Shown here one piece after another: positions 9,909-18,928 of a stretch of DNA of 64,000 nucleotides (positions are counted from its first letter, which is position 1; each line of letters opens with the position of its first letter). Origin of the DNA: Alteribacillus sp. YIM 98480 (GTDB lineage: Bacteria > Bacillota > Bacilli > Bacillales > Marinococcaceae); assembly GCF_009765375.1 (NCBI RefSeq), contig NZ_VTOK01000014.1, positions 1 through 64,000 on the forward strand, given 5' to 3'. The position numbers and the translations under genes were made by a program. The notes beneath the pieces are model-generated. The model saw only the letters and a list, made by a program, of their open reading frames with translations. It was not told the DNA's origin and did no database searches.

Positions 9909-10141
9909 CGAACTTTATATAAAATCCCCTCGCTATCATTCGATTTTCGCTTCGGGCGGACGCTTTCACCCTCGGGACACAAGTGCGACATCTACTTCAA
10001 CTTCCTTTGGTCGTTATCGTAGTGTCTTCTTTGCCGAGGGCTTGGCTTCAGCCTCCTTGGCAGCAAGCTGCCTGCGGGGTCTTCAGCTCAAGCTTATCCC
10101 ACAGGAGTCGTCGTCTTCCGCTCCAATCGATATAATGTTCG
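9909..10141. repeat. Dispersed repeat family B with terminal inverted repeats
   Basis: The interior reads GGGCGGACGCTTTC, GGCTTCAGCCTCCTTGG, CTGCGGGGTCTTCAGCTC and CTTCCGCTCCAATC, an interspersed pattern seen in many Bacillaceae genomes (from memory). It is bounded by imperfect 12-nt inverted ends, CGAACTTTATAT at 9909-9920 and ATATAATGTTCG at 10130-10141, with one mismatch. It has no coding capacity and is GC-richer than its surroundings. A degenerate relative lies at 4443-4600. Confidence 0.7.
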
Positions 10142-10242
10142 TTTTTGATAATCAAAATAGCATTTATGAAATGGATTCAATTTAAAACCTTATGGCAATT
10201 ATCGAATTTGTTTCTTGTTTCCCAAATCATAAACACGCTTTT

Positions 10243-10881
10243 TTATACATGTCCAATCACGTAACTAATACTCTTCCTTATGTTTTGGATATGTTTCTTC
10301 ATCATTTTTTCTGCCATATCAGGATTTTCTTCTAAAATGGCATCAATTATTTCAATGTGTTCACGTGAGGATTCCTGAAGTCTTCCATTACCTTCACTAG
10401 AAACTTCCCTAATTCTAGAGACTTGTTCAGTAAATTGTTTTAGTAAAAACTGTAAATGTTTGTTTTTAGCTCCTTCCGCTATTAGAAGGTGGAGTTTGTT
10501 AGCAGCTTCAAGAACCTTTCTCGTGTCATCATTTGAATTTTCAAGGTAATCCATAAACACTTCCCTTAAATCAATCAATTCCATATGACTTACAAAACCC
10601 ACTGCCTTACGGGCTGCTAAGGCTTCTAAAACTTCCCGAACTTCATAGATCTCAAGAACGATATTCGTAGAGGAAGGTGCTACAAAGGCTCCTTTCCCCC
10701 TGATAATAGTAACTAACCCGTCTCGCTCTAGGGCTGCTAAGGCTTCTCGAATAGGTGTTCTGCTAATTCCAAATTCATTTGCTACTTCTGTCTCTGGTAT
10801 CGGGGAAAGAGGTTTTAATTCCAAAGAAAGTATACGTTCTCGTAGTGTCTCATAAGCTAACTGCCTTCGTGAAACTGACAT
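10243..10881 (-). CDS. GntR-family transcriptional regulator with FCD domain
   Basis: A 212-residue regulator. It has an N-terminal winged helix (about 1-70) with EVANEFGISRTPIREALAAL, the FadR-subfamily recognition helix, and then an all-helical FCD ligand-binding domain containing conserved Asp/His metal-site residues. The ATG at 10881 sits 5 nt after GGAGGAAAAC and is preferred to the TTG four codons earlier. It is transcribed in the same direction as the downstream ligase-ubiD-tct operon but 0.8 kb apart, and is the obvious candidate to control it. FCD regulators usually bind carboxylate effectors, which fits the operon's content. Confidence 0.92.
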   Translation of the reverse strand: MSVSRRQLAYETLRERILSLELKPLSPIPETEVANEFGISRTPIREALAALERDGLVTIIRGKGAFVAPSSTNIVLEIYEVREVLEALAARKAVGFVSHMELIDLREVFMDYLENSNDDTRKVLEAANKLHLLIAEGAKNKHLQFLLKQFTEQVSRIREVSSEGNGRLQESSREHIEIIDAILEENPDMAEKMMKKHIQNIRKSISYVIGHV

Positions 10882-11494
10882 GTTTTCCTCCAAACTATTT
10901 TTTAAGATTTTTTGGATTTGACTTGGGTTAATAGTGATATTCTATGAACCAATAAATACTTTACTGTAATTAATGAGAAATTTCTATAAAATTTTGTTAA
11001 CAATTCATCCATTTCAACTATTTTAAAGTTCTATTGCAATTGATGATGAATCTATAAGGCAAACATCATGTTGGGAGATATTCTAAAAAAATGTGAGTTA
11101 GTTTTCTTGGATTCACTCCATTTATTTATACATTTGGAGCTGCTAGTGTGCAATGAACTAGCCAATTTTCTTTACAATGTGGGTCAATTACGGGGATCTA
11201 GATTACTTTCCCCCTTGTAACAGTGGCGTGACTCTTTGTGGAACAAGATGGAACTCTTACGCATATCAAAACAAATCAATTCGTTAAAAATAATTTTAAC
11301 TTTTCTTATTTAAGATTTAGATAATGTAGCCTTACTCTAAAATCTTTCCCAATACTCATTAATTCATTTCTAACGTTAACTAAACTACTAATAATTATTT
11401 AGATTAAAATTGAGCTTTTTTTGTATACACTTTGTATATTATCATTGTAGTGAATATTGTGTCAATAAATTTATTTAATTTATTAATTGAATCA
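10882..11494. other. AT-rich gap between gntR and the transposase remnant
   Basis: No supported gene. One frame at about 11095-11340 reads like coding sequence but is cut by three stop codons. A TTGTATAC-N4-TGTATATTA site lies at 11421-11441. Confidence 0.4.
11421..11441. promoter_or_regulatory. TTGTATAC-type dyad site (copy 1)
   Basis: TTGTATAC-N4-TGTATATTA. A nearly identical 21-nt site occurs at 17156-17176. TTGTATAC(A) cores are common in operators of FCD-type GntR regulators, and such a regulator lies 0.5 kb away. No direct evidence of binding is possible here. Confidence 0.35.
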
Positions 11495-12240
11495 ATAAGC
11501 ATGAATCGTCTTATGTATGAATGTTTCTCCGATATGATAGAAGAAATGTTTACGTTTCTGGATCGTAAAGAAAAGCAGGTAGAAGGTTGGCTGGTCAAAC
11601 GTGAAGATAAAAAGACGATTCAATTTATGTTTGAACCGACCCGTTACCGCCGTACGTTGATGATTGACCCTCAGAGCGACTATCATTATCCCCTTGATGA
11701 ATGGCTGTGGAAACAAAAAAATCAAAGACAAAGTCCTTTGGTCAAGTAAAAGGGCAGAAATGGCTAGTGAATCGATGTATAGGGAGAACAACGCGCTTAT
11801 TAATGAAATGGACAGTTGTAGACATCAGTCATCAGAGGGCAGGGAATATTGTGAAGCAGGTAGGAACGGCGCAAGTTCAGGAGGATAAATACTTGGTAAC
11901 GGAACTAGAGGAAGCAGCTGTTCAGCCAGAAGTGAAATATGTCGACTATTTATATACGGAATCAGACGTCAGACGGCATATTTATTCGCGGAACAGAGAA
12001 AAAGAAATGCACTCGAAGTCAGCGCGCGGTGGTGTTTTAAGGTTGGGAAACTAATCAAAAACATCTCTCTTCACCCCAAAGTGATATTGACAACACAGCC
12101 GCTCTCGGACCTTTGGAAGGAAGTGCAGGACCTTACCGCCAATCGCTATTCTTATGAGAAAACCTAAGTGTCTTGTGACTTTGGAATCCAACCAGCATCG
12201 CAAGTGTTCCGAAAAAGTGAAGGCCACCAAGCGAAGCACG
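11495..12240 (+). pseudogene. Decayed ISLre2-family transposase
   Basis: The remains of a transposase are spread over several frames. One frame has GWLVKREDKKTIQ, RYRRTLMIDPQ and HYPLDEWL (about 11585-11710). A second frame continues with TVVDISHQRAGNIVKQVGTA and ELEEAAVQPEVKYVDYLYTE (about 11810-11965). A further shifted piece, QPLSDLWKEVQDLTANRYSYE, is followed by LESNQHRKCSEKVKATKRS near 12180-12235. The order and motifs match ISLre2-type transposases. The frameshifts, stops and a missing middle show it is inactive. No clear terminal inverted repeats were found. A family A repeat lies immediately downstream. Confidence 0.75.
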
Positions 12241-12310
12241 GCAGCCGGTTTTTAAAGTGTTCAAAAATAGAAAAAATAGAGTGTTAAAAATAGTGGGGTT
12301 TTACCCTTGT

Positions 12311-12592
12311 TAAGAAAAGCGTAAGCGCCTTAAAAGAAGGAAGTTCGGCTACGAGCGTCACGTCCTGTGACAACGCCGAACTGACACTGACTCCCATCCT
12401 GGGAGCCCGCGACAGGTTCTGGAGCTTTCTCGCAGGGTCGCCTGCGGCCCGGAGTCGAAAGGGAAGACATAAGACGTTCAGCTAAAACCGTCACGTCCTG
12501 TGACAACGTTGAACTGACCCACATCGTGTGCGCCTGAGCGGCTGGGCGCTGAAGCTAGACATCAAAAACGCCACATATTTATAATTTCTTAC
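12311..12592. repeat. Dispersed non-coding repeat, family A, copy 2 (long form)
   Basis: It begins TAAGAAAAGCGTAAGCGCC and ends GAAGCTAGACATC, AAAACGCC, TTATAATTTCTTACC. The interior holds two copies of the 15-nt hairpin GTCACGTCCTGTGAC, at 12357-12371 and 12490-12504; the first is nested in AAGTTCGGC / GCCGAACT. It is nearly identical in parts to the copy at 35714. A 64-codon ORF through it is incidental. Confidence 0.85.
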
Positions 12593-12751
12593 CTGTCGAG
12601 AAAAACTTGACGTATACTTTTAGGTTTACCCTGGCATTTTTTATACATTTATTCGTTATGATTTCCATAGCGTTTGAATAGTATTACTGTTTAAACGGCT
12701 GCTGCAGAAAAACACGTCAACAAATTGCAGATCTCGTCTTGGTTGTTGCTA

Positions 12752-14158
12752 TTAAACTATTACGCCCACATCATTCCTCCATTGGTGATATCCACCAGAA
12801 AGATTAATTACATTCTTAATTCCTTTCGCTTGTAATACACTAGCGCCAATTGCTGAGCGTATTCCGGTACGACAGTGGAGAACAATTGGCTTGTCTATTG
12901 GAATCTCCTTCAATCGGTATGGAATGGTTCCTAGCATAATATGACGGGCTCCTGGAATCGATCCTTCCTCCCACTCACTCTGATTTCGAACATCAATGAG
13001 ATGAACTTTGTTTTCCTTAACTTCTTGATTAATTTTTGAGGGTTCTTCATTCTTATAACTTTCAAATAAGAAATCACCATTAAGTGCCGACTTTATATCC
13101 ACATATCCCTCTAATTGATCAATTCCAATTGAACGGAGGGAATGAACGATATTTTCAATATGATTTGGATCTGCTAAGAGGTACAAAGGTTTATCATAAT
13201 CTATTAGCCACCCGGCCCAGGTAAGGAATTGTTTGTAGGCATATGGAATATTAATTGTTCCCTGTATATGTTTATCTGCAAATTTTTTATAAGAACTCGT
13301 ATCGAGAATCTGAGCCTCTTCATTCAACAATTCTTGCAATTGTTCCGTTGGTATCTCTTTAGGAAACCCAAGGTCATCTAAAAGAATTGGACCTTCTTTA
13401 TTTATTTTTTTCATAATTCCGAAATATTTTGGTGGTTCGGGCTGTCCTTTCAGAAGAGCTTGAACAAAATCTTCTTCGTTGTTATATGATAAAGCTTTAT
13501 TAAATAATTTTTCATAACCAACTGTAGATGAAGGAACGGATCCTAGAGCCTTTCCACATGCACTGCCTGCGCCATGTGCAGGCCAAACCTGGAGATGGTC
13601 TGGTAGTTCTTTAAATTTTTTAAGTGAATGGTACATGGTCCTGGCCCCCTCATCAGCAGCACCCACTTCATCCGCTGCCTTTTCCAATAAATCAGGTCTT
13701 CCCACGTCCCCTACGAATACAAAATCCCCAGTAAAAATACCCATCGGTTGAGTAGCACCGTCTCCCTTATCAGTCAAAATAAAAGAGAGACTTTCAGGGG
13801 TATGCCCCGGTGAATGCATAACTTCAAAGAAGATGTTACCAATATTAAATTCGTCACCGTCTTTTAGATAACGAGTTTTATTGTTTTGATTTTTATAACT
13901 CCACCCATCACCACCTTCATCTGAAAGAAATAGTTCAGCCTGACAATCATTAGCCAATTCTCTTGATCCTGAAACAAAGTCGGCGTGAATATGGGTTTCC
14001 GCTCCAGCAATAATATTTAAACCTTCTGCCTTTGCCGCTTTTAAATAAGGAGTGATGTCTCTAGACGGGTCTATGATAATCGCCTCTCCAGTAGCTTGAC
14101 ACCCTACCATGTATGAAGCATGAGCTAAATTTTCATCAAAAAAATATCGAAGCAGCAT
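12752..14158 (-). CDS. CstB-like MBL-fold persulfide dioxygenase with two rhodanese domains
   Basis: A 468-residue fusion. The metallo-beta-lactamase domain (about 1-245) has THIHADF (His56, His58, Asp60), SPGHTPES and GDFVFVGDVGRPDL, as in ETHE1/CstB-type persulfide dioxygenases. A second region (about 270-360) looks like a rhodanese fold without an active cysteine. The C-terminal rhodanese (about 375-468) has the active loop HCRTGIRS with Cys429. This layout matches staphylococcal CstB, which oxidises persulfide and forms thiosulfate. The start is set by GGGAGG 8 nt upstream. It ends a minus-strand block with tauE, sqr and DUF1641, so it should take persulfide made by SQR. Confidence 0.88.
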   Translation of the reverse strand: MLLRYFFDENLAHASYMVGCQATGEAIIIDPSRDITPYLKAAKAEGLNIIAGAETHIHADFVSGSRELANDCQAELFLSDEGGDGWSYKNQNNKTRYLKDGDEFNIGNIFFEVMHSPGHTPESLSFILTDKGDGATQPMGIFTGDFVFVGDVGRPDLLEKAADEVGAADEGARTMYHSLKKFKELPDHLQVWPAHGAGSACGKALGSVPSSTVGYEKLFNKALSYNNEEDFVQALLKGQPEPPKYFGIMKKINKEGPILLDDLGFPKEIPTEQLQELLNEEAQILDTSSYKKFADKHIQGTINIPYAYKQFLTWAGWLIDYDKPLYLLADPNHIENIVHSLRSIGIDQLEGYVDIKSALNGDFLFESYKNEEPSKINQEVKENKVHLIDVRNQSEWEEGSIPGARHIMLGTIPYRLKEIPIDKPIVLHCRTGIRSAIGASVLQAKGIKNVINLSGGYHQWRNDVGVIV

Positions 14159-14183
14159 CCATTTGTCCTCCCTTTGGAAAAGT

Positions 14184-14744
14184 TTATTTCTTATGTTTTT
14201 CAGAGTAAACTTCTAGTAAAGCATGTACGTATTTCAACCCTTTTTGAACTTGGGGTTCTTTCAACCACTTTAATAATGTAAAAATAGATACCTGTTGATT
14301 ATCTTGTTCTGTTCTTTCCTTAGCCTCTTTAAGAGGACTAAAAATTGGAGTCGCCATTTCTTCCATTCCTTCTTTTATATAATCAAGAGAGTCGTCGTCT
14401 TGAAGAACATTCTTACCAAACTCCAATAAATCCTCTAATACAGAAACCACTTTTATTATATTCGGTAATTTCTTTATAAGGGTTGTCAATGAACGTAATG
14501 ATTCCTCATTTAGATGATAAGCCGATAATTCTTTACCTGCATTTCCGATAAATTTTTGTAAAGTTTCCTCGTCCTGAGAAACTGCTGCAACAAAATCAAT
14601 GGCCCGTTCTGAGAATAGAACAGCTTCTTTTATTCGCGGGAGCTTTTGGAGAAGTATAGTTAGGGATTCTTGTATTTCAGGATCAGACAGTTGTAATTCC
14701 CAATCAGATCTACTTTCATCTTTAAATGATTTAGTAACCGCCAT
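14184..14744 (-). CDS. DUF1641 domain protein
   Basis: A 186-residue soluble helical protein of the DUF1641 family (relatives YrhD and YjgD in B. subtilis), found beside sulfide:quinone reductases or formate dehydrogenases. It has repeated helical segments with LPRIKEAVLFSERAIDFVAA and LPNIIKVVSVLEDLLEFGKN, the duplicated family core. The ATG at 14744 follows TAAGGAGGAGAAAG and is preferred to an earlier in-frame start. It lies between sqr and the CstB-like gene with short gaps. The biochemical role is unknown. The conserved neighbourhood suggests an accessory function for the quinone reductase. Confidence 0.8.
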   Translation of the reverse strand: MAVTKSFKDESRSDWELQLSDPEIQESLTILLQKLPRIKEAVLFSERAIDFVAAVSQDEETLQKFIGNAGKELSAYHLNEESLRSLTTLIKKLPNIIKVVSVLEDLLEFGKNVLQDDDSLDYIKEGMEEMATPIFSPLKEAKERTEQDNQQVSIFTLLKWLKEPQVQKGLKYVHALLEVYSEKHKK

Positions 14745-14781
14745 CTTTCTCCTCCTTATCAAATTAGTAATAAGAATTTCC

Positions 14782-15978
14782 TTACATTACGCCTTTTAGC
14801 ATTCCATTCCAATAAATAAGAGGTAATAATTCTTTCTTGACAAGATACATGCTTCTGCGTTCTATTCCTTGGTCAACCGGAAAAGATTCTTGCGGTTCCA
14901 AATTATAGTCGAATTCAGCCATAATTAATCGATTATACCCAGTGACTAGTGGACAAGAAGTATAGCCATTATATTTTGCTTCTAATTCTTTTTCCTGCAT
15001 TAGCATTAAGAGGTTTTTTTCCACAACTGGAGCTTGTTTGCGAATAGCAGCACCTGTTTTAGACGTGGGTAAATTACTGCAATCTCCAATCCCAAATACA
15101 TTGGAATAACGCTTATGTTGTAATGTGTACTGATCTACATCCACCCAGCCGCTCTTATCTGCTAATGAACTATTTTTAATAAAATCGGGTGATTCCATCG
15201 GGGGAGTAACATGAATCATGTCATACTTTAAAACTTCTGTCTCTTTCGTTTCCATGTGTTCAAACACTGCTTCTTTCTGGTCAGGAAGGATTTCAACAAG
15301 ATTTTTCAAATAATTTACCTTGATATTTTTGCGATCAATGACTTTGTTGAGAGCATTTGCATACTTTTCAACTGCAAATATAGCTCCTCCCGCATGACGG
15401 AAAATAATTTCAGATTTATCTCTAACTCCAGATTTACGAAAATAGTCATCGGCTAAATACATTATTTTTTGAGGTGCCCCTCCACATTTGATTGGTGTAC
15501 TTGGGTGAGTAAAAATAGCGTTTCCACCCTTGAATTTACGGATAGCTTCCCACGTATACTCAACATGTTCAGCAGAATAATTACTACAAACTCCATTTTT
15601 GCCAAGTGACTCTTCAAGGCCTTTTATGCCCTTCCAATTAATTTGCAACCCTGCTCCCATTACTAGATAATCATACTTAATTTGTCTCCCGTCATCTGTA
15701 ACTACCCTATTTTCTTCTGGTCTCACTTCTGCCACAGCGTTCTGTATCCAATCTACTCCCTTTGGAATTAAAGACTCCATAGAGCGCACGGAATCCTCTT
15801 TTTTAGCTGCACCTCCACCAACTAGAGTCCACAACGGTTGGTAATAATGTTTTTTTGCAGGATCAATAATTACCGTTTGATCTTTCAATGCTTTAGAAGC
15901 TCTGACTAATCTTGAAGCAACAGATATGCCTGCGGTTCCTCCTCCTACAATAACTACTTTGTACTCTTTTTGATCCAT
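14782..15978 (-). CDS. sqr: Sulfide:quinone oxidoreductase
   Basis: A 398-residue FAD flavoprotein that oxidises sulfide to persulfide/polysulfide and reduces membrane quinone. The dinucleotide fold VVIVGGGTAGIS is at about 8-19, with a second GAG loop near 108-111. Cys131, Cys165 (HPSTPIKCGGAPQK) and Cys342 correspond in order to the catalytic cysteines of SQR. NVFGIGDCSNLPTSKTGAA near 294-311 is the FAD-binding segment. The ATG at 15978 follows GAGGAGGTAAAAGTA; an in-frame ATG 25 codons upstream has no comparable site. It acts at the inner face of the membrane, feeding electrons to menaquinone and persulfide to the downstream dioxygenase. Confidence 0.9.
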   Translation of the reverse strand: MDQKEYKVVIVGGGTAGISVASRLVRASKALKDQTVIIDPAKKHYYQPLWTLVGGGAAKKEDSVRSMESLIPKGVDWIQNAVAEVRPEENRVVTDDGRQIKYDYLVMGAGLQINWKGIKGLEESLGKNGVCSNYSAEHVEYTWEAIRKFKGGNAIFTHPSTPIKCGGAPQKIMYLADDYFRKSGVRDKSEIIFRHAGGAIFAVEKYANALNKVIDRKNIKVNYLKNLVEILPDQKEAVFEHMETKETEVLKYDMIHVTPPMESPDFIKNSSLADKSGWVDVDQYTLQHKRYSNVFGIGDCSNLPTSKTGAAIRKQAPVVEKNLLMLMQEKELEAKYNGYTSCPLVTGYNRLIMAEFDYNLEPQESFPVDQGIERRSMYLVKKELLPLIYWNGMLKGVM

Positions 15979-16109
15979 TACTTTTACCTCCTCAATTTTT
16001 ACTCTTGAACTGTAAATCGTATTACTAAAGGACTGACCTTGTTTATCATTCAAACCATAAAAACTTTAAAATATCATGGTTCCAATTGCTGATATTTGCT
16101 CTTTAAACT

Positions 16110-16889
16110 TTAGCTAATAATATCAAACCAAATTTTAATAGCTGTACCGAGAATTAAAATTGCTAACATTCCCCGTAATACCATACTATCTACTTTTTTG
16201 CTTAGATTAGCTCCTAATGGTGATGCTAGAATGCTAGCAACAATCATAATCAACGCTGGTATATATAGAACTTGATTTGTCATGACTTTTCCAACTGTTG
16301 TTCCTATAGAAGATATAAATGTAATCGCTAATGAGGTTGCAATGGTCATTTTAGTAGGAATTTTCAACACTACTAACAGAACGGGAACGAGAATGAAAGC
16401 TCCTGCAGCTCCAACAATTCCAGCAGAAGCTCCTATGATGAGAGCGAGAATGGAAGCTAGTATTTTGTTATAAGTCACTGGTTCATGAGGAATATGATCT
16501 AACCCTTTTTTAGGAAATAACATCATTACAGCTGCGATCGTTGCTAATATGGCATATGTAAAATTAATTTTTTCTACCGTTAAATACTTAGAACCATATC
16601 CTCCGATAAAGCTCCCAATGAGTATGTTTGTACCCATAATAAGTATTAAGCTTTTATTTAAGTAATTTTCTTTTCTAAAAGCCCATACCCCTGCGATTGA
16701 AGCAAATAACACTTGAACCGCACTAATTCCAGAGACCTCGTGAGCATTAAAAGCTATAAAACCTAGAAAAGAAGGAATATATAAAAGCATTGGGTATTTA
16801 ATTATAGATCCACCAATCCCCAGCATTCCTGAAATAAAAGAACCTACAAATCCAATAGCAAATATAAGTATTACAAATGAAAGGTCAAT
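16110..16889 (-). CDS. TauE/SafE-family sulfite/sulfur-anion exporter, probable ATT start
   Basis: A membrane permease of the TauE/SafE (DUF81) family, related to YrkJ. From 16889 it is 259 residues, the normal length, with about eight spans and duplicated GxIGxxxSGxLGIGG-type motifs. The first ATG (16826) would begin at MLGIGGSIIKYP and remove most of the first helix. The frame stays open upstream and encodes LIDLSFVILIFAIGFVGSF. The codon matching the usual Met is ATT (16889), with GGTGTGAT about 9 nt before it and an in-frame TGA three codons upstream. Either ATT initiates, or the start codon was lost by mutation. The probable role is export of sulfite or thiosulfate from sulfide oxidation. 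Confidence 0.8.
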   Translation of the reverse strand: MDLSFVILIFAIGFVGSFISGMLGIGGSIIKYPMLLYIPSFLGFIAFNAHEVSGISAVQVLFASIAGVWAFRKENYLNKSLILIMGTNILIGSFIGGYGSKYLTVEKINFTYAILATIAAVMMLFPKKGLDHIPHEPVTYNKILASILALIIGASAGIVGAAGAFILVPVLLVVLKIPTKMTIATSLAITFISSIGTTVGKVMTNQVLYIPALIMIVASILASPLGANLSKKVDSMVLRGMLAILILGTAIKIWFDIIS

Positions 16890-17155
16890 TAGTAATCACA
16901 CCATTCAAACTAAAGTAATAGTCACTACAGCAACGAACTGGGCTCAATGGTTTTCTAATTCCTCTGTATCACGATAATGCTTATATATTGTTGGTTATGG
17001 TTTCCATATGTTCACCATTCCCTCTAGAACTTCCTACTGGCAGTTTCTTAAAACGATTTTTTCACCTCCTGTAGAACTTCTCCTCTCTATTAACATAATC
17101 AGCAAACGGACAAGCGGCTATTAAAAACTCATTGTGCACATTTCATGAATTCCTA

Positions 17156-17176
17156 TTGTATACGATGTGTATATTA
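17156..17176. promoter_or_regulatory. TTGTATAC-type dyad site (copy 2)
   Basis: TTGTATAC-N4-TGTATATTA, differing from the site at 11421-11441 only in the central bases. It lies about 270 nt upstream of the tauE-sqr block. The identity of the binding protein is inference only. Confidence 0.35.
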
Positions 17177-17291
17177 CTATTTTGAGAATTTTTTGTCAAC
17201 AACGAACATTTGAATCATTCATAATTTACTAAAAATAATGCAGAGGAGTTTAAGACTATTTTATTCGATAAATATACAACTCTTTAAAAAT

Positions 17292-17335
17292 AAAAAAAAA
17301 GCTCCGTACTAATGCAAATTCCTTTTGCAGCGAGG
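17292..17335 (-). terminator. Possible intrinsic terminator
   Basis: On the minus strand TGCAAA pairs with TTTGCA and outer CTC with GAG, followed by CTTTTTTTTT. The stem is imperfect. It would separate the TusA block from tauE. Confidence 0.35.
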
Positions 17336-17451
17336 AATTAAGTAGAAATAAAATTTACTTGAATGAATTTCATAGAAATATAAGAACCAATGAATCATAT
17401 AGGAAAAGAACGACAATAAATAAAAACGCTATAATAATTTATCTCCTTCAT

Positions 17452-17475
17452 GAAAAGAGACCCATCAAATGGGCC
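17452..17475 (-). terminator. Intrinsic terminator of the yrk-like block
   Basis: On the minus strand GGCCCAT-TTG-ATGGGTC is followed by TCTTTTC, just after the tusA stop codon. The opposite strand also has a T6 run. Confidence 0.55.
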
Positions 17476-17479
17476 TTTT

Positions 17480-17707
17480 TTATGCTTTTCTAATCCAGAA
17501 TTTTAGTACATCATCTTCCTCTGTGTCTTTCAACAGCTCGTGTCCACTGGATTTCGTCCAAGCAGAGAGGTCACTTTTTGCTCCTTTATCTGTGGCATGG
17601 ACTTCCAGGATGTCCCCTAAATTCAGCTCTTCCATTGCTTTTTTTGTTCTTACAATCGGCATTGGACATGCCAGCCCTTTTGCATCTAATAATTTTGTTG
17701 CTTCCAT
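17480..17707 (-). CDS. yrkI: TusA-family sulfur carrier protein
   Basis: A 75-residue single-domain TusA/SirA-like protein with the family signature LDAKGLACPMPIVRTKKAM. Cys14 in the ACPMP loop carries the persulfide sulfur. Length and fold are typical, and it is close to B. subtilis YrkI. It starts at ATG after GAGGAGG. It is the last gene of the yrk-like block, 25 nt after the rhodanese-MBL gene. A second TusA domain is fused to a rhodanese two genes upstream, so this block carries two sulfur-relay carriers, probably passing persulfide sulfur between rhodaneses and the dioxygenase. Confidence 0.9.
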   Translation of the reverse strand: MEATKLLDAKGLACPMPIVRTKKAMEELNLGDILEVHATDKGAKSDLSAWTKSSGHELLKDTEEDDVLKFWIRKA

Positions 17708-17732
17708 GATAATTCCTCCTCTTTAACATTTA

Positions 17733-18863
17733 TTATCCTTCTACCGCACAGCGGTTTGGACCTGTTTCCATTACTTTTTGATCTTCTGGTTCCGGGGTGA
17801 TTTTACCCATGTTTGTTTTACGGATATCTTCATATGCATTAGGCTGCGGCGGAAGGTTTTCGGTCACCATCTTTCTAAATTCATTTTCATTTTCCACCTG
17901 CAGCCCGGAATTTCTTAGATAAAGATCTCCTAGACGGGCAGAGACGCTTCCGCCTTTGCCCAGCTCGTCAGCGAAAGAATAGTGAGCTGGCATAACAATA
18001 AGATCGTCGGAAAGGTTTTTATAACGACTGTAAAGCGTGTGACGCAGATCTTCTACCCAGTCTTCTGCTTTTCCTGAAAGATCTGGCCGTCCGATTGATT
18101 TCACAAATAAAATGTCACCAGTCAGTAAATATTTGTCATCTACAATGAAGGAAGTACTCCCAACCGTATGACCTGGAGAATAAAACGGCTGAACTTTAAT
18201 TGCTGTATTGCCTACTATAATATCGTTACCTTCTTCCAAAGCCGCATAATCAAACGTTACCTCTGTGGCATCTTTTTCTGGAAGATAATACGTTCCCCCA
18301 GTTTTTTCAGCCAGCTGAAGACCGCCTGAAATATGATCCGCATGCAGGTGAGTATCGATCGTATATTTGATCTTGACGCCTTTTTCTTCTGCAAATCTTT
18401 CATACACATCAATCATCCGGTTTGCATCGACAACAGCTGCCTCCCCGTTGGATTCAATGAAATAGGACAAGCAACCTTTACCTAAACGGACAAACTGATA
18501 AATACTTCCACCGTCACTCAAATCACTGATTTTAACAGGCTCTAGATGTTCACTCCATGCTTTCATGCCGCCTTCAAGACTGTAGACGTTTGAGAAGCCT
18601 TCTTCTTCGAGCATATCTGCTATCATTTTGGAAGAACCGCCTTTGGCACAAACCACGATGATTTCCTGGCTCTTTTGGATTTTTCCTACAACAGCATCGA
18701 CACCATCTAGTAAGTTGAAATAAGGTTCGTTTACGACTTCAACGTTTCCGCCTTCAATTTTCCAATTATCAAATTCATCCGTGTTTCGAACATCTAAAAT
18801 AAGTGTGTCTTCATGATTGACGATTTTTTTCGCCAAATCTTTTGTGCTCAATATTTTTGTCAT
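17733..18863 (-). CDS. yrkH: Rhodanese / MBL-fold persulfide dioxygenase fusion
   Basis: A 376-residue protein with the reverse domain order of the CstB-like gene at 12752. The N-terminal rhodanese (about 1-108) has the active loop [10 protein letters not shown] with Cys72. The MBL domain (about 120-376) has [11 protein letters not shown] (His172, His174, Asp176, His177), SPGHTVGS and [15 protein letters not shown], which are ETHE1-like metal ligands. It resembles B. subtilis YrkH. It is predicted to oxidise protein or low-molecular-weight persulfides, with sulfur delivered by the fused rhodanese or neighbouring TusA. The start follows GGGAGGG. The cell thus has two MBL-rhodanese fusions in 6 kb. 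Confidence 0.88.
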   Translation of the reverse strand: MTKILSTKDLAKKIVNHEDTLILDVRNTDEFDNWKIEGGNVEVVNEPYFNLLDGVDAVVGKIQKSQEIIVVCAKGGSSKMIADMLEEEGFSNVYSLEGGMKAWSEHLEPVKISDLSDGGSIYQFVRLGKGCLSYFIESNGEAAVVDANRMIDVYERFAEEKGVKIKYTIDTHLHADHISGGLQLAEKTGGTYYLPEKDATEVTFDYAALEEGNDIIVGNTAIKVQPFYSPGHTVGSTSFIVDDKYLLTGDILFVKSIGRPDLSGKAEDWVEDLRHTLYSRYKNLSDDLIVMPAHYSFADELGKGGSVSARLGDLYLRNSGLQVENENEFRKMVTENLPPQPNAYEDIRKTNMGKITPEPEDQKVMETGPNRCAVEG

Positions 18864-18928
18864 TCTGGTTACCCTCCCAAATTTAAATGTTAGGCTGTTA
18901 TCTGCTTCTTTGGCATAATGCTCCTAAG

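Larger units (their letters stand above)
16890..17451. other. Gap between the two sulfur gene blocks
   Basis: No gene is supported. It contains a TTGTATAC-type site (17156-17176), a probable minus-strand terminator (17292-17335) and otherwise AT-rich sequence. The promoter of the tauE-sqr block should be here; no ATAC-N8-GTAT operator like those near 20 kb was seen, so this block may be controlled differently. Confidence 0.4.

Noticed and set aside
11095-11340. Coding-like frame (LGFTPFIYTFGAASVQ, then FPLVTVA and LFVEQDGTLTHI)
   Set aside because: Three stop codons in about 80 codons and no family recognised; cannot be separated from chance.
12330-12524. Minus-strand 64-codon ORF
   Set aside because: Lies entirely inside a family A repeat; not conserved as a frame between copies.
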